Part shown: piece by piece, positions 33,301-45,424 of the stretch
How the letters are laid out: each line of letters begins with the position of its first letter
How positions within the stretch are numbered: the stretch's first letter is position 1
Origin: Symsagittifera roscoffensis
Lineage: Eukaryota; Xenacoelomorpha; Acoela; Convolutidae
Assembly: GCF_963678635.1 (NCBI RefSeq)
Contig: NC_087064.1
Span: 7,413,671 to 7,477,670, forward strand
Reading direction: 5' to 3'
Length of the DNA stretch: 64,000 bases
Position numbers and translations under genes: made by a program
The notes under the pieces: model-generated
The model's input: the letters and a program-made list of their open reading frames with translations, nothing else
What the model was told of the DNA's origin: nothing
Database searches by the model: none

Positions 33301-34799
33301 AGAGTACAATTGTGTCCCCCTCCAGCTAAGTTTATTGAAATAGTACCTGAGCAATACTAAAATTGTGTTAACGTTACCCAAAAGTCGTTGGGGATGTTGT
33401 CACGGTTCTCCCCTGTTGTTTCTGGAACAAGTCAGTCAGCTTGCCACTCTACCTTCTATCCTCCGGTCACCTGAAAAATTAATATTAACGAGCTTAAATA
33501 CTCAAGCAACACTCGAGTGACGGTACCTAACCGTTTAGTTAAACACTCGGTCTTTCTATCAGAAAAGATGTAAATCAATTTGAAAAAACAAAAAATAGGA
33601 AGTCAGATCACATCCCGTACGGAAATATTATATAAACGGTCATTTTTTTTGTTTTTTGCTGTTTTTGGTCAATTTTGGGTTTTTTACTGTTTTTTGTTCT
33701 TTTCCGTGTTCATGTAAATTTTTGTTTTGGCTTTATCTTGGCTATACTTTATTTTTGTTTGGTTTTGAGCTTTCAGCCTCAAAAAAGAAAACTTTTTTAT
33801 GCCTACTTGCTCAATTCCGTCAATATCAAAAATGTCTTTTTAACCTCTCAGAGGTTCTATGAATAACTCTACTAAGGTTAAACACAGGGTCTGCCAAGTG
33901 TTGAGTTACTACTAACTCCACTCAAACACTTAGTGTATAATCGTGTCTCAAAAGTACGTAAGATATAATAACCAAGCACACAAAACACAATTAACAAAAA
34001 AAATAACAACACACTCTATAGGTGACAGCCAGCTCACGTTCCAGAATCACTTTACTGCTGCAGACGTATCAAATCACTGCCTCGTTTAAAATAGAATAAA
34101 GTTATGTAAAATAGCAGTGATTATTTCAATAATGGATAAATGAAACTTAGTCTTAGAGAGAAAAGACTTTTCGGAGGTAAAATGAAAACTGTTCTAGTAG
34201 CTGAGCTTCTTGTGCTATCAAGCTCCTAATGCGAAGTTTTTTAAAAACTCAAAAAATTAACCCTCTAAACAAATTGACGAAATTAGGAAAACTATGAAAG
34301 ATTTTGATCGAAATTTTTAAATTTCGCCAGCTTTTACTGAGTCTTTTCCCTCGCGGTTTCTTTAGTTAATGGGCTTGACCTACGTAGTAGGTCACTGCGC
34401 TGAAGCTTTATATTGTTCGGAAAAAACTTGGATGTCTAAAAACTTGGGGTTAACGGTTTGGGGTGTTTAAAAGTTAGGGTATTTTACGGATCTAAATTGG
34501 AGAAAGGTAATGTATAATAAGGGTAAAAACCTATTAATAGTCGTTAATCAGTAATAATATACTCCGCTTTACATCAAAATACCCGAATTAAGACTTTTAA
34601 ATCGGAAAATTGCAACCGATGCAGGGTACAATCGGACCGCGCCAATTGTGTCCCCCTCCAGCTAAGTTTATTGAATAGCACCTGAATAATACTAAAATTG
34701 TGTTAACGTTACCCAACAGTCATTGGGGATGTTGTCATTGTTGTCCCCTGTTGTGTCTGGAACACGTCAGTCAGCTTGCCACTCTACCTTCTACCCTCC
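27002..34799. repeat. 3,899-bp direct tandem duplication (27002-30900 and 30901-34799)
   Basis: Points throughout are 3,899 bp apart and nearly identical (single-base differences only). Each copy starts inside the gypsy gag 5' end (minus strand, about 27002-27356 and 30901-31255). It then contains one long and one shortened version of the large non-coding repeat, and ends in the CTACCTTCTACCC block. The left joint lies within gag, so this duplicates an already inserted element. No credible gene lies inside; frames of 60-110 codons occur but show no protein-like signature. Confidence 0.9.
27480..29896. repeat. Large non-coding repeat, unit with H block (first example)
   Basis: The repeat family can be followed as ordered blocks. 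Block B includes ACTGCTGCAGACGTATCAA. Block D includes CTGTTCTAGTAGCTGAGCT. Block E includes GGGGTTAACGGTTTGGGGTG. Block F includes GTGTCCCCCTCCAGCTAAGT. Block G includes CAGCTTGCCACTCTACC. Block H has a TATATAAAC and a T-rich tract. Copies occur at 27.5, 29.9, 31.4, 33.8, 35.5, 37.7, 41.7, 45.4 and 48.8 kb. No protein-coding evidence. Confidence 0.75.
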
Positions 34800-34825
34800 G
34801 GTCACCGGAAAAATATCATTAACGT

Positions 34826-35452
34826 GCTTAAATTCACTTTTTATATGTTAAAATATTTCTTTCATCAGTATATGCATTGTTTGATTGTTATTCAATTTAA
34901 CCAAAAAATTCCAGAGAAAACAGTTAACAGAATGAGTCTGGTTGTTTTGGATACTGAATATAATGAAAACAAAATAGTAAAAGAGTTAGGAGTTTTTAAG
35001 GATGGACAAATTGTAGGATATTCCTTTCTTCCTCCCAAAAAATCCAAACCAAAATCCCAATCTTCTTGGTGTACAAAGCATCTTCATGGAATCAGTTGGA
35101 GCAGTGGTTACAAAAAAAAACAGAATTTGAAAAAATATTGAAAAATCTAGAATCTACAGAAACGCAATTTTTTGGAAAAGGTTATGAAAATGTAAAATTC
35201 TGTCAGAACTTTTGGAAACAAAGATTATTATTTGGATGATTACGCTTGCCCTAAAGTTCAGTTTTTGAAATGCAAAGATGAAGAATATAATTGGAAGTGG
35301 AACAACTAGCCATTTCGTCATGCAACAACTCTTTACTGTGCAGAGAGAAAAGCATTTGCATACAACACGTGTACTTGATGTTTTTTAACAAAAAGTAAAT
35401 CATGAAACGTAAATGTAAATGTACTACCTTTTTCAAATTTTAAAAGAATTTC
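34826..35452 (+). mobile_element. Polinton fragment embedded in the large repeat (DEDD-like ORF)
   Basis: About 630 bp matching the Polinton interior (equivalent to 13520-14190), with abrupt joints to repeat blocks G/H on the left and D on the right. Within it, ATG 34932 opens SLVVLDTEYNE with the D-x-E motif intact and runs 69 codons to 35141. The remainder of the gene (ETQFFGKGYENVKFCQNFW, CPKVQFLKCKDEEYNW, PFRHATTLYCAERKAFAY) continues in other frames. No TIR or target duplication is seen. Confidence 0.75.
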
Positions 35453-36453
35453 AGTGACGAAATTAGGAAAACTACGAAAGAATTTTATCGAAATTTTTAA
35501 ATTTCGACAGCTTTTTTTGAGTGATTTTCCGCGCGGTTGCTTTAGTTATTGTGCTTGAACTACGTAGTAGGTCACTGCGCTGAATTTTTATATTGTTCGG
35601 AAAAAAACTTGAATGTCTAAAAACTTGGGGTTAATGGTTAGGGGTGTTAAAATTTTGGGTCTTTTTTGGATCTTAATGGGAGAAATGTAATATATAATAT
35701 GGGTAATAACCTATTAGTAGTCAATAATCTATATTAAATTACTCTCCCTTAAATCAAAAAACCCGAATTAAGACCCCTAACTTGGAAATTTGCAATCGAT
35801 GGAGAGTACAATTGTGTCCCTCTCCAGCTAAGTTTATTGAAATTGTACCTGAGCAATTATAAAATTGTGTTAACATTACCCAACAGTCGTTGGGGATGTT
35901 GTCACCGTTCTCCCCTGTTGTTTCTGGAACACGTCAATCAGCTTGCCACTCTACCTTTTACCCTCCGGTCACCGGAAAAAAAATCATTAACGTGCTTAAA
36001 TACTCAAACAACACTCGAGGGAGGGTACCTAACCGTTAAGTAAAACACTCGATCTTTCTATCAGAAAAGATGTAAATCAATCTGAAACAACAACAAATAG
36101 GAAGTCAGATCACATCCTGTCCGAAAATATTATATAAACAATCACTTTTTTGTTTTTTGCTGTTTTTGGTCATTTTTGGGTATTTCTTACTGCTTTTGTA
36201 CTTTTCCGTTTTCAAGTAATTTTGTTTTTGGCTTTTTCTTGCTATACCTTTTTTTTTTTTTGGTTTTAAGCTTTCTCTTTAATTGTTTTTGGTCTCGGGG
36301 CCTCGAGACAAGCGGGCTCTAGACTTCCCACCTAACCCTTCGACCACCGGAATTTTCGGTCTTAACTAAGTTAAAAAGCTAAATCGTACCAGGTGGAGGG
36401 TCCGCACCTTCCGCCCAGTACAATGCAGGACTTTAAACCCCTAACTCGGGCAT
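35453..36453. repeat. Partial large-repeat unit (blocks D-I)
   Basis: Blocks D to H in normal order, then the GGGGCCTCGAGACAAGCGGG block at about 36297. About 110 bp (36345-36453) of sequence not seen in other units follows. No gene. Confidence 0.7.
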
Positions 36454-37715
36454 GCGAGGAGGTCTAATTGGATACGGAAATTCCTGTACGGAATACTTTT
36501 TGCAAACTCCAAAATCTTTAGACTACATGCAATTCTACATGACTCTGCTGGATCTGTAAAATCTACTGCGAAAAAAAGATTTGGGTTTTGTTATGTTGCA
36601 CCTAGTCTTCCCAGCTCATATTTTCTTGGTCACGTGACTGGAAGGATTTTCTGTTTACATGTTAAAATAATTCTTTCATCAGTATATGCATTATTTGATT
36701 GTTAATCATTTTAACCAAAAAAACTCCAGAGAAAACAGTTAACAGAATGAGTGTGGAGGTTTTGAATACTGAATGTATTGAAAACAGTATAGTGAAAGAG
36801 TTAGGAGCTTATAAGGATGGACAAATTGTAGGATATTCTTTTCTTCCTCCCGAAAAATCCAAACCAAAATCCCAATCTTCTTGGTGTACAAACCATTTTC
36901 ATGGAATCAGTTGGAGCAGTGGTTACAAAAAATAAACTGAACTTGAAAAAATATTGAAAAATCTAGATTCTACAGAAACGCAATTTTTTGGAAAAGGTTA
37001 TAAAAATGTAAGATTCTGTCAGAATTTTTGGAAACAAAGATTAATACTTTGGATGATTACGCTTGCCCTAAAGTTCAGTTTTTGAAATGCAAAGCTGAAG
37101 AATATAATTGGAGGTGTAGCAACTAACCATTCCGTCATGCAACAATTCTTCACTGTGCAGAGAGAAAAGCAATTGCATACGAAACATGTACTTGATGTTT
37201 TTTAAACAAAATGTAAATCATAATAATCTTAATGTACTACCTTTTTCAAACTTTATTTAAATTTCATTATCAACTTTTTCATTTAAGAGTTAGGATGGTC
37301 GATCAATGTGACAAGCCCGTAAATTTGAGAAGTTTTGATTTTGATGAAGAAAATTATGAACAAAAATCATAGAAGTTGTTCGGACGTACATGTAATAGAT
37401 CTCTTTTAGTTTTTTTGTGCCGAATTTTTTGTTATACTTTTGATGCTAGTATGTGCAATCGTTCGAATTATGTTATCCACAACATAGAAGAAACAACAGT
37501 TTGCGTAGTATCTTATCAAGTACAGTCGGTTATCTTCTACCTTCTCCAAATCTATGAATAAAATAATATCTACCAAAGAAATAAATTTTATTATCTTAGT
37601 TGGACCACGTGGATCTGGAAAAACTCATCTTAATTTTGATTGGTTGAAAATTGGTACGTTTCAGCCAGCGTTTGACAAAGTTTTTTTTACTTTTATCAAC
37701 AATATCAACCTCTTT
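36454..37715 (+). mobile_element. Second Polinton fragment embedded in the large repeat
   Basis: About 1.26 kb collinear with Polinton plus-strand genes: the end of the putative surface protein, then a DEDD-like ORF from ATG 36747 (motif reads NTE instead of DTE). The membrane-protein ORF follows from ATG 37295 (stop after QKS). The ATPase start is at ATG 37556 with an intact Walker A (GPRGSGKTH) and no inverted joint, up to about 37700. It then switches to repeat block E/F. It derives from a Polinton lineage without the chimeric joint. Confidence 0.78.
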
Positions 37716-38990
37716 AATCGTTAATCAGTAATAATATACTCCCCTTTACATCCAAATACCCGAATTAAGACTTTTAACTCGGAAATTTGCAACCGATGCA
37801 GGGTACAATCGGACCGCGCCACTTGTGTCCCCCTCCAGCTAAGTTTATTGGAATAGTACCTGAACAATACTAAAATTTCGTTAACGTTACCCAACAGTCA
37901 TTGGGGATGTTGTCATTGTTGTCCCCTGTTGTGTCTGGAACAAGTCAATCAGCTTGCCACTCTACTTTCTACCCTCCGGTCACCGGAAAAAAAATCATTA
38001 ACGTGCTTAAACACTCAAACAACACTCGAGGGAGTGTACCTAATCGTTTAGTAAAACACTCGATCTTTCTATCAGAAAAGATGTAAATCAACTTGAAACA
38101 ACAACAAATAGGATGTCAGATCACATCTTGTCCGGAAATTTTATATAAAAAATCACATTTTTTATTTTTTGCTGATTTTGTGCTTATTTTTTCATTACTG
38201 TTTTTTGTACTTTTCCGTTTTCAAGTAAATTTGTTTTTGGCTTTTTGTTGGCTATACATTAATTTTATTTGGTTTTAGGCTTTCTCTTTGATTGTTTTTG
38301 GTCTTGGCGTCTCGAGACAAGCGGGCTCTAGACTTCCCACCTAACCCTCCGACTAAAATATGTCTCTATTGACGAACGACAGACAGGCGTCAGTTATCGT
38401 AGTTCTACTCGTTTTTTACCGTCTAGACCTAGCCGGTTAGTTTACCGGTCTGTTTAGGTCAATTTAAAAAGTTAGGTCAATTTTAAGCCATCAGTCAAAC
38501 GATTTTTGTTTTTGATCAGTTTTCGTTTTTAGTTGCAAAAATAACCACGTAGAATATACCGACCCTCTTTTTATAACGAGTTCACTGTTAACGTCTTTAA
38601 CGTCTTTTTCCGTTTGCATCGGTTGGTTCGACTGTGCCAATCCGGGGAAACGAACAGTTTCACTGATTATAGCGTGTACCGGAGGAGCAGCACCAGGCAC
38701 TAGAAAAGTCGTCCAAAAATTAGCAGAGTAACTTAGTGGAGCGAATCATACTCGGACAAAATATAAATTATGAGAACAAATAAATTTTGCACGTCTTAGC
38801 AAAGCAATCCTCTGCCTCAGGGGGTGCAAAAAACCAAAAAAGACATCCAACATAGATAATTCCATCATCGCTATAATCGAGGAGGGTCAATTTTAATTGG
38901 CAATTCCCTTGTTTGGTTTTAAGCTGAAAATTGTCCAGAAACCAGCTGAGAAACTAAGCGGAGCGAATCGTACTCGGACACAATAAAATA
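37716..38990. repeat. Partial large-repeat unit (blocks E-J)
   Basis: Starts inside block E/F at GTTAATCAGTAATAATATAC and runs through block G (37922), the TATA/T-rich block (38140), the CTCGAGACAAGCGGGCTCTA block (38311) and block J (38551-38740). The end, with GCGAATCGTACTCGGACACA, is duplicated at 38735 and 38965. Confidence 0.7.
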
Positions 38991-40198
38991 TATGAGAACA
39001 AAATAAGTGTTTTTGTTTTCCATAATTGTTTTGTTTCCATTTTCCAACTCTCCGTTGGCTATTCAATCGTGTAGCGTGCGTTATATCAAAGTTAGAAATT
39101 TAGTCTCAAAAAAACTTTATTTTTATAGGAGAATTTTGTTGAAAACTTAATTTAGCGCTACCTCGGTCATAAAATGTTCTAAAATACATTTTAGCAAAAA
39201 TCTGTTTAAATAGCGTTGATATGGCCTTATCCAACCTGTGCACGGACACGGACGGCGCACTATCAGTCGTAATTCGAAACACATTTGAAATATTGGCTCT
39301 TTTTCCTCCCCCCCCCCCCACACCTCACCCGAGCTTCAATATATTAGTGTAACGAGTGGCTTTACGAGGTTGAGTATGAAGACCAAATATATTTGTCGTT
39401 GCCTTATTAGTCTGTATATTTGGCTCAAATTCATTTTTTTTGCTTAAGGGTAGTAGTACACATCATTTCCTTTGTTAGGATGAAGACAAACTGCACTATC
39501 GAGCAGCGAACAGCAACTGATAAAGGTCACGAGTAAAGTTTTTTCGAAAGAGGAATTGAATTTCAGTTTTCTCAACAAAAAAAATACCTATCGTTTCAGT
39601 CTCCTTAAATTGGATTAGTTTTATCGAAAAAGTGATAATCATAAATTTCAAAGAGCTTAAAGAGCATCTACTGTTTTTTAGAAATTCGTAAATTGAGGTT
39701 TTCAAAAGCAATTTTTTTCTCTTTCTAACTGCGTTCATTGACTCTTTTCCAACTCTCCGTTGGCTCTGTTTTTGTTTTACACGCAAAACCAGGTACCAAA
39801 AATAATCATCGGAAAAGTTTTGATGAAATATCACGTTCAAGCCCTTTGATTCGTGATTTTAACGACCTTGAAAATCGTAAATTTTTCTCGATGTCGAGAA
39901 AAATCTGTATGAAATTTTTGAGTTTTAGTTTAAATTCAAAGTCGTTTAAGACCCACTATCATCGAACGCAGAAAACGGTATGAAAATTATGTATAGGTAA
40001 TTCAAAATTAGATTGTTTAAAAGCAGTACTATTAAAAATAGATATATTCAATAATGTGCGCACAAGCTCGAAAATTGACTTCAACTGCGTAAAGAAAACA
40101 TCTGGTTGAGTTTTAACGATAAGTCAGTTGGTTCAACCAAATGTGCCTCCATTCATTTCTCTCTTTATAATTGCTTAAACAAAAATCGTATAAACAAA
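38991..40198. other. Single-copy sequence upstream of the SLCO-like exon
   Basis: No match elsewhere in the window. Contains a C-tract at about 39308-39321 and the phrase TTTTCCAACTCTCCGTTGGC twice (39039 and 39747). No convincing exon; it may include promoter and 5' UTR of the following gene. Confidence 0.45.
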
Positions 40199-40629
40199 AT
40201 GGTCGCAGACCAAAGCACGTCTAATGGTATTTTTGGTTTCCGTCCGAAACTACTGCAATCCCTTAACAGGCTGGAATTTTTCACACTCTGTGTCTCCATT
40301 TCTGGTCTTTTACAATGTCCTCTGACCAACGGGCTTTTATCGGCCTCTTTAGTGCCATTGAGGCTAGATTCGGTGTGACTAGTCTACAGGCCTCATTCAC
40401 ACCGGCTTTATTTGAGTTCTCATCGCTATTACTTTTGCTACCGCTTTCCTACATCGGAGGCCGATCATCTCAGCCGCGCATTCTGGCCATTGGGTTGCTC
40501 GGCCAGATACCGGGAACGCTGGTTCTGCTAATCCCACATTTTGCTACAGTTGGAGAGCCGTCAGAGATGAGGCATTTGATGGCCCATGCCGAAAGTTACG
40601 AGCCAGGATACTGCACTCCTCAATGCGAG
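40199..40629 (+). pseudogene. First coding exon of an SLCO/OATP-type organic anion transporter (one-base frameshift)
   Basis: The ATG at 40199 has a good context (AAAATGG). The reading NGIFGFRPKLLQSLNRLEFF then FTLCVSISGLLQ matches the typical OATP N-terminus and first membrane helix. The frame changes near 40337, at the conserved N-G position. It continues as FIGLFSAIEARFG, then LLLLLPLSYIGGRSSQPR (loop after helix 2) and LGQIPGTLVLLIPHF (helix 3). The exon ends CTPQCE followed by GTAAAG, a good splice donor at 40630. Losing a single base explains the shift, so this is either a pseudogene or a sequencing error. OATPs import amphipathic organic anions at the plasma membrane. Further exons were not found before the window's repeats resume. 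Confidence 0.65.
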
Positions 40630-41370
40630 GTAAAGTTTTTTCTTCAAATCTTCTTGTCAGATTCCAGTTACATCGAGCTTTTTTATTGTGATTGGGCCGA
40701 ACTCGAATTCTAATTAATCTCAAATTCAATTTTTTTTATTAAGTGAACTTTTTAAGCAGCATTACAATTACAATAATTTAAGTCGGTCAAAGTTCATGAT
40801 ATTTGTCAATATTGCTAGAAATTTTATTTGATGGGATGCGAAAGCATATTTGAAAAACGTCGTCTACCAAGGGTTTTGGGAGATATAGGCATGACAGATA
40901 AGCTTTTAGGGCAAAGAGACTGATGACTGAAGTGTTAGGGTAAACAAAGGGTGTTTAAGAGTAGACGAATGTATTCCAGACATTTTCGCGGTTTGACTTC
41001 CAATTACTTTTTAAGTTCAGTTCATTTTCTTTGTAAGAAGGAAGTCAAAGTTCAACAGAAAAAATGTAAAAGCCACAAAAAACTTGATCGATTTCTAACT
41101 TTGAAGTGGAATTTAGTTTTTACACATGAGACAGCAAGTGTATTGTAATCGAGAACTAGGCTTTTTGCTCGTAAACAACTTTTCTTTACCCTTACGAAGA
41201 GCAGGAGTAATATAATCAGCTAAAAGACTTTTTCCCGTTGGTGTCTGGAGTTGATGCGTTGCGGGATCTGACAGTGAAGTTCTTTTTAAGTTTAATTGAT
41301 TTAGACCCAGTTTTTGTTGGCTTTTTGGGAGAAATTAAAAAAAAATCTAATCAATTAATTATTTATTTCA
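40630..41370. other. Putative intron of the SLCO-like gene
   Basis: Single-copy AT-rich sequence that follows the GTAAAG donor. A pyrimidine-poor TTATTTCAG occurs at 41363-41371, but the sequence after it is gypsy gag antisense, so it is not a convincing next exon. Confidence 0.35.
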
Positions 41371-41584
41371 GTTCGAAAAGCTGAAAGTCGTCTACAGACC
41401 TTTCTAGGTCTTCGTGATGGTGACAGTCGGGTCCGATCAGCGTTTGTTCCCGTTCCTCGATGGGATCAGTTGGCTTCAAATTCGCTTCCTCGGGCTCATT
41501 TTTTTGCCCCTCTTCACCATCTAGATTCTTCTCGCTTCTTAGTTTCATTCCGCTCACTAGATGGTCACTACGAACTTCACTCAT
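41363..41584 (-). pseudogene. Ty3/gypsy gag N-terminal fragment
   Basis: A 73-codon minus-strand frame from ATG 41584: SEVRSDHLVSGMKLRSEKNL, followed by an acidic stretch. It matches the frames at 27356 and 31255, which have stops. It marks the 5' end of a minus-strand element whose body is missing. The large repeat begins about 120 bp upstream of the ATG (at 41707), as it does upstream of the 27356 gag start. Confidence 0.6.
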
Positions 41585-41706
41585 TGGCTCAATAGCAAAA
41601 ACGTCAGAGATCCTGCTAACTGAAGATTGGATGCGCTACGACTTTAATTTCCGCGTGCTTCCCGTGCTCAGCCTGGTAAACCTAGTCACTCCTAACGAAT
41701 CCCTCC

Positions 41707-44700
41707 TCTCCATACTTCACGATTAGTGAGGTTTATGTATTCGACGACAATGCACAAGCACCTCAAGAGAAAGAAAAATTATGTATGCCTATTGCTTCGA
41801 TTCCTTCAATATCAAAAATGTCTTTTTAATCTCTTAGAGATTCTATGAATGACTCTACTAAAGTTAAAAACAGGTTCTGCCAAGTGTTGAGTTACTACTA
41901 ACTCCACTCAAACGCTTATTGTATAATAGTATCTCAAAAAACTGTAAAATATAACAACCAAGCACACAAAACACAGTTAACAATAAAATAAAAACACACC
42001 CTATAAGTGACAGCGACCTTTCATTCCAGAATCAGTTTACTGCTGCAGACGTATCAAGTCACTGCCTCGTTTAAAATTGAACAATGTTTTGTAAAATAGC
42101 AGTGATGGTTTCAATAATAGATAAATGAAACTTAATCTTAGAGAAAAAGACTTTCCTCAGTTTGAACACTCCAAATGAACGAAGCCCAGGACACTGCCTT
42201 CTCAAGTGAGTGTGTCTTGCCTATTACATTCTTCGAGGTCTTCTTCTACATGTCCTGCGATTGCCCGAGCTGTCCAATTAAGTTGCTCAAGGCAACCTCT
42301 GACCGAAAATTTTTAGTATCAAAGCAAAAGCTTTCTCACACTCGGACAGTTCCAAGTGCACGAGTTGGGAACAATTTTCATCTCAAGTGAATGTGTCTAG
42401 CCTAATACACTCACCGAGGTCTTCTTCATTATGTCCCTTGATTACCCGAGCCTTCCTACTAAAAAACAATCAAAAATATTTGTTCGGGTACTCCTGATGA
42501 ACGCGATCTAGAATCCGAAAACGAATGCTAAGCTCCGGGTCATCTGGTCTATTTGCTCCTAACTTACACACCTCGTAGGTAATTGACCTTCTATTTCAAT
42601 TTCAAAGGGATATTTGATGTTTCTAAGTTACTTCGGAGAATCCCTCTGAGTTATCTCAAAGAGGGTTGTCAAGGGGTTTAATTGTCTACGGAGGGTTACT
42701 TCGGAGGGTACTTCATACACCTAAGTTGCTTCGGAGGGTTCCTCTGGCTTTACTAAGGAGGGTAACTAAGAGCTTTAGTACACTCCGGAGGGTTCCCTCA
42801 AGTTTCCGAATTTTTTAATTCTTGATTCCGAGACGCCTCCGGCTTCTGTTAAAATGGAACCCAATAGACTAAATCTGCTCTGGGTAATTTATCTGATTCC
42901 CTTCTGAACCCTCAAAGATTTTTCACTTAGGAGGGTTGTCAAGGGGCTTAACAACCTCCGGAGCGTTACTTCGTAGGGTTTCCCAAAAACCACGAAATTA
43001 AGTTTTTTCACCGCTGTGTAGCCTCTGATTGCAAACTAACTTTTTTATAACAAGGTAGGTTGATCCGGTCAACCTATCCAGTGGGATAAAAACGGGGTTT
43101 TAAGAAAAAAAAAATGTCGCTCGGAGGGTTCCCTAAAATTTGGACCCTCCAACTAACAAATTCTAAAAATGTTTTGTTTTCTGACAAATTGACCTAAAAA
43201 CGGTTGCGGTGCACAAAAACCATATAAAATGTCGACTTGTGGTGCCAAAATTATTTCAATCGGTTCGTTAGTTTTGAGAAATCAGCAAAAATGCCTTTTG
43301 TTAAATTGGTCTTTTTTCACTACTTATAAAGATTCGCAATTCTAGCTGAAAGTGCTTAAACTTAAAAGTACTTGAAACGAGCGCAATATCCCTGTACAGC
43401 ACTGGAAAAATGCCAAAAAAACTCGACCAAATTTCGTTTCAAAACAAAAATTTGGCCATAACTATCAGAATTGGACCATCTGATTTCTTCTTTTTCCGAT
43501 CTTTATGTCTCTACCTCTATCCACTTAGCATTTCGGGGGTTATTTGAAAACTGTTCTAGAAGCTGAGCTCGTTGTGCTAGCAAGCTCCTACTGCGAAATT
43601 TTTTGTCGCTTTATTCTAAAAACTCAAAAAAAAAATTTAAATTTCGCCAGCTTCTATTGAGTCGTTTTCCGCGCGGTTTCTTTAGTTATTGGGCTTGAAC
43701 TACGTAGTAGGTCACTGCGCTGAAGCTTTATATCGTTCGGAAAAAACATGGATGTCTAAAAACTTGGGGTTAACGGTTTGTGATGTTAAAATTTAGGGTA
43801 CTTTTCGGATCTAAATGGGAGAAAGGTAATTTATAATAAGGGTAATAACCTATTAGTAGTCGTTAATCAAATTTAATTTACCCTCCTTTACATCAGAATG
43901 CCCGAGTTAAGACTCTTCACTTGGAAATTTGCAATCGAGGGAGGATACAATCGGACAGCGCCAATTGTGTCCCCATCCAGCTAAGTTAAATATTACCTGA
44001 GCAATACTAAAACTTTGTTAACGTTACCCAACAGTCGTTGGGTATGTTGTAACTGTTGTCCACTGTTGTGTATGGAACACGTCAGTCAGCTTGCCACTCT
44101 ACCTTCTACCCTCCGGTCACCGGAAAAGTTATCATTAACGTGCTTAAATACTCAAACAACACTCGAGTGAGGGTACCTATCCATTTAACAAAATACTCGA
44201 TCTTTCTATCAAAAACGATGTAAATCAATCTGAAATAACAACAAATAGGAAGTCAGATCGCATCTTGTCCGGAAATTTGTTATTAACAATCACTTTTTGT
44301 TTTTTGCTGTTTTTGGTCTTTTATGGGTATTTTTCACTGTTTTTTGTACTTTTCCGTTTTCAAGTAAATTTGTTTTTGGCTTTTTCTTGGCTATACATTA
44401 TTTTTGTTTGGTTTCAGGCTTTCTCTTCAAATGTTTTTGGTCTCGGGGCCTCGAGAAAAGCGGGCTCTAGACTTCCCACATAATCCTCCGACTAAAACAT
44501 GTCTCTATTGACGACTGGCAGGCGTCAGTTACCCTAGTTCTACTCGTTTTTAACCGTCTAGACCTAGCCAGTTAGTTTACCGGTCTGTTTAGGTCAATTA
44601 AAAAAGTTATCATTTTTAAGCCATCAGCTAAACTATTTTTTTTGATCAGTTTTCGTTTTTACATTCGAAAATAACCACGTAGCTGGGTCTCGGATCCCCA

Positions 44701-45424
44701 GACTGCATAATTATCCTTAAAAACATGGCTGAAAAACCATAATTTACTACGTTTTCACTGACATGTATACACTAAATCCATTGGAGATGGATTCGCTCTT
44801 TCCGGTTTTTAACTACTCATGCTCTGAAATAAAATAAAATTTTGGAGTTAATTAAATCGTTCAGGGCATTACAGCAATTAAAATATGTCTCTAAAAGTCT
44901 GTAACAGTTTATAATAGTCTCTAGGCACCGAGCATCCAACTCAGTGTTCTCCGGTGTTAACGTCGTTGTCTTCCCGATTTTGTGGGCTTTCCGTATGATC
45001 GCTCTCAGATAAGCGTTTTATCGTGTTTTAGTACCACGATGAGAGGAGGTTTCGTATTTTTAGTGTTCTTTTTCATTTGATTTTCATCTTTTTCATTCGG
45101 TTGTCTAATTTTCTTGTTTTTTCCGGACAAAATGGCCGTTTGTACATTACTGAGAAATATCCTAGCTCCAATCGATTTATTGAAAAATTTAAATTCTAGA
45201 ATATACCGACCCTCCTTTTGTAACGAGTTCACTGTTAAAGTCTTTAACGTCTTTTTCCGTTTGCATCGGCTGGTTCGACTGTGCCAATCAGGGGGAGTGC
45301 ACAGCTTCACTGATTTTAGCGTGTACCGGAGGAACAGCACCAGGCTCTAGAAAATTCGTCCAAAAATTAGCAGAGTAACTTAGCGGAGCGAATCATACTA
45401 GGACACAATAAAAAAATACCTTAG
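41707..45424. repeat. Large tandem repeat, unit 1 (about 3.7 kb)
   Basis: Starts CTCTCCATACTTCACGATTAG and contains all blocks B to J in order. It is about 340 bp longer than unit 2, mainly around 42640-42990, where GGAGGGTT motifs are reiterated. No protein-coding evidence. Confidence 0.85.

Noticed and set aside
36297-36453. tRNA-like or tRNA-derived SINE sequence (GGTTTAAAGTCC on the minus strand)
   Set aside because: It has a poor B-box match with no A-box at the right distance and no cloverleaf that I can fold by eye.
41363-41371. TTATTTCAG as splice acceptor of the second SLCO-like exon
   Set aside because: The sequence after it is antisense gypsy gag and gives a stop within a dozen codons in the frame set by the first exon.
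45114-45350. 78-codon frame repeated at 48491-48727, possible conserved gene
   Set aside because: The two copies are nearly identical DNA from a tandem duplication, so conservation is uninformative. The third copy at 38551 lacks the start, and the antisense frame is equally open.
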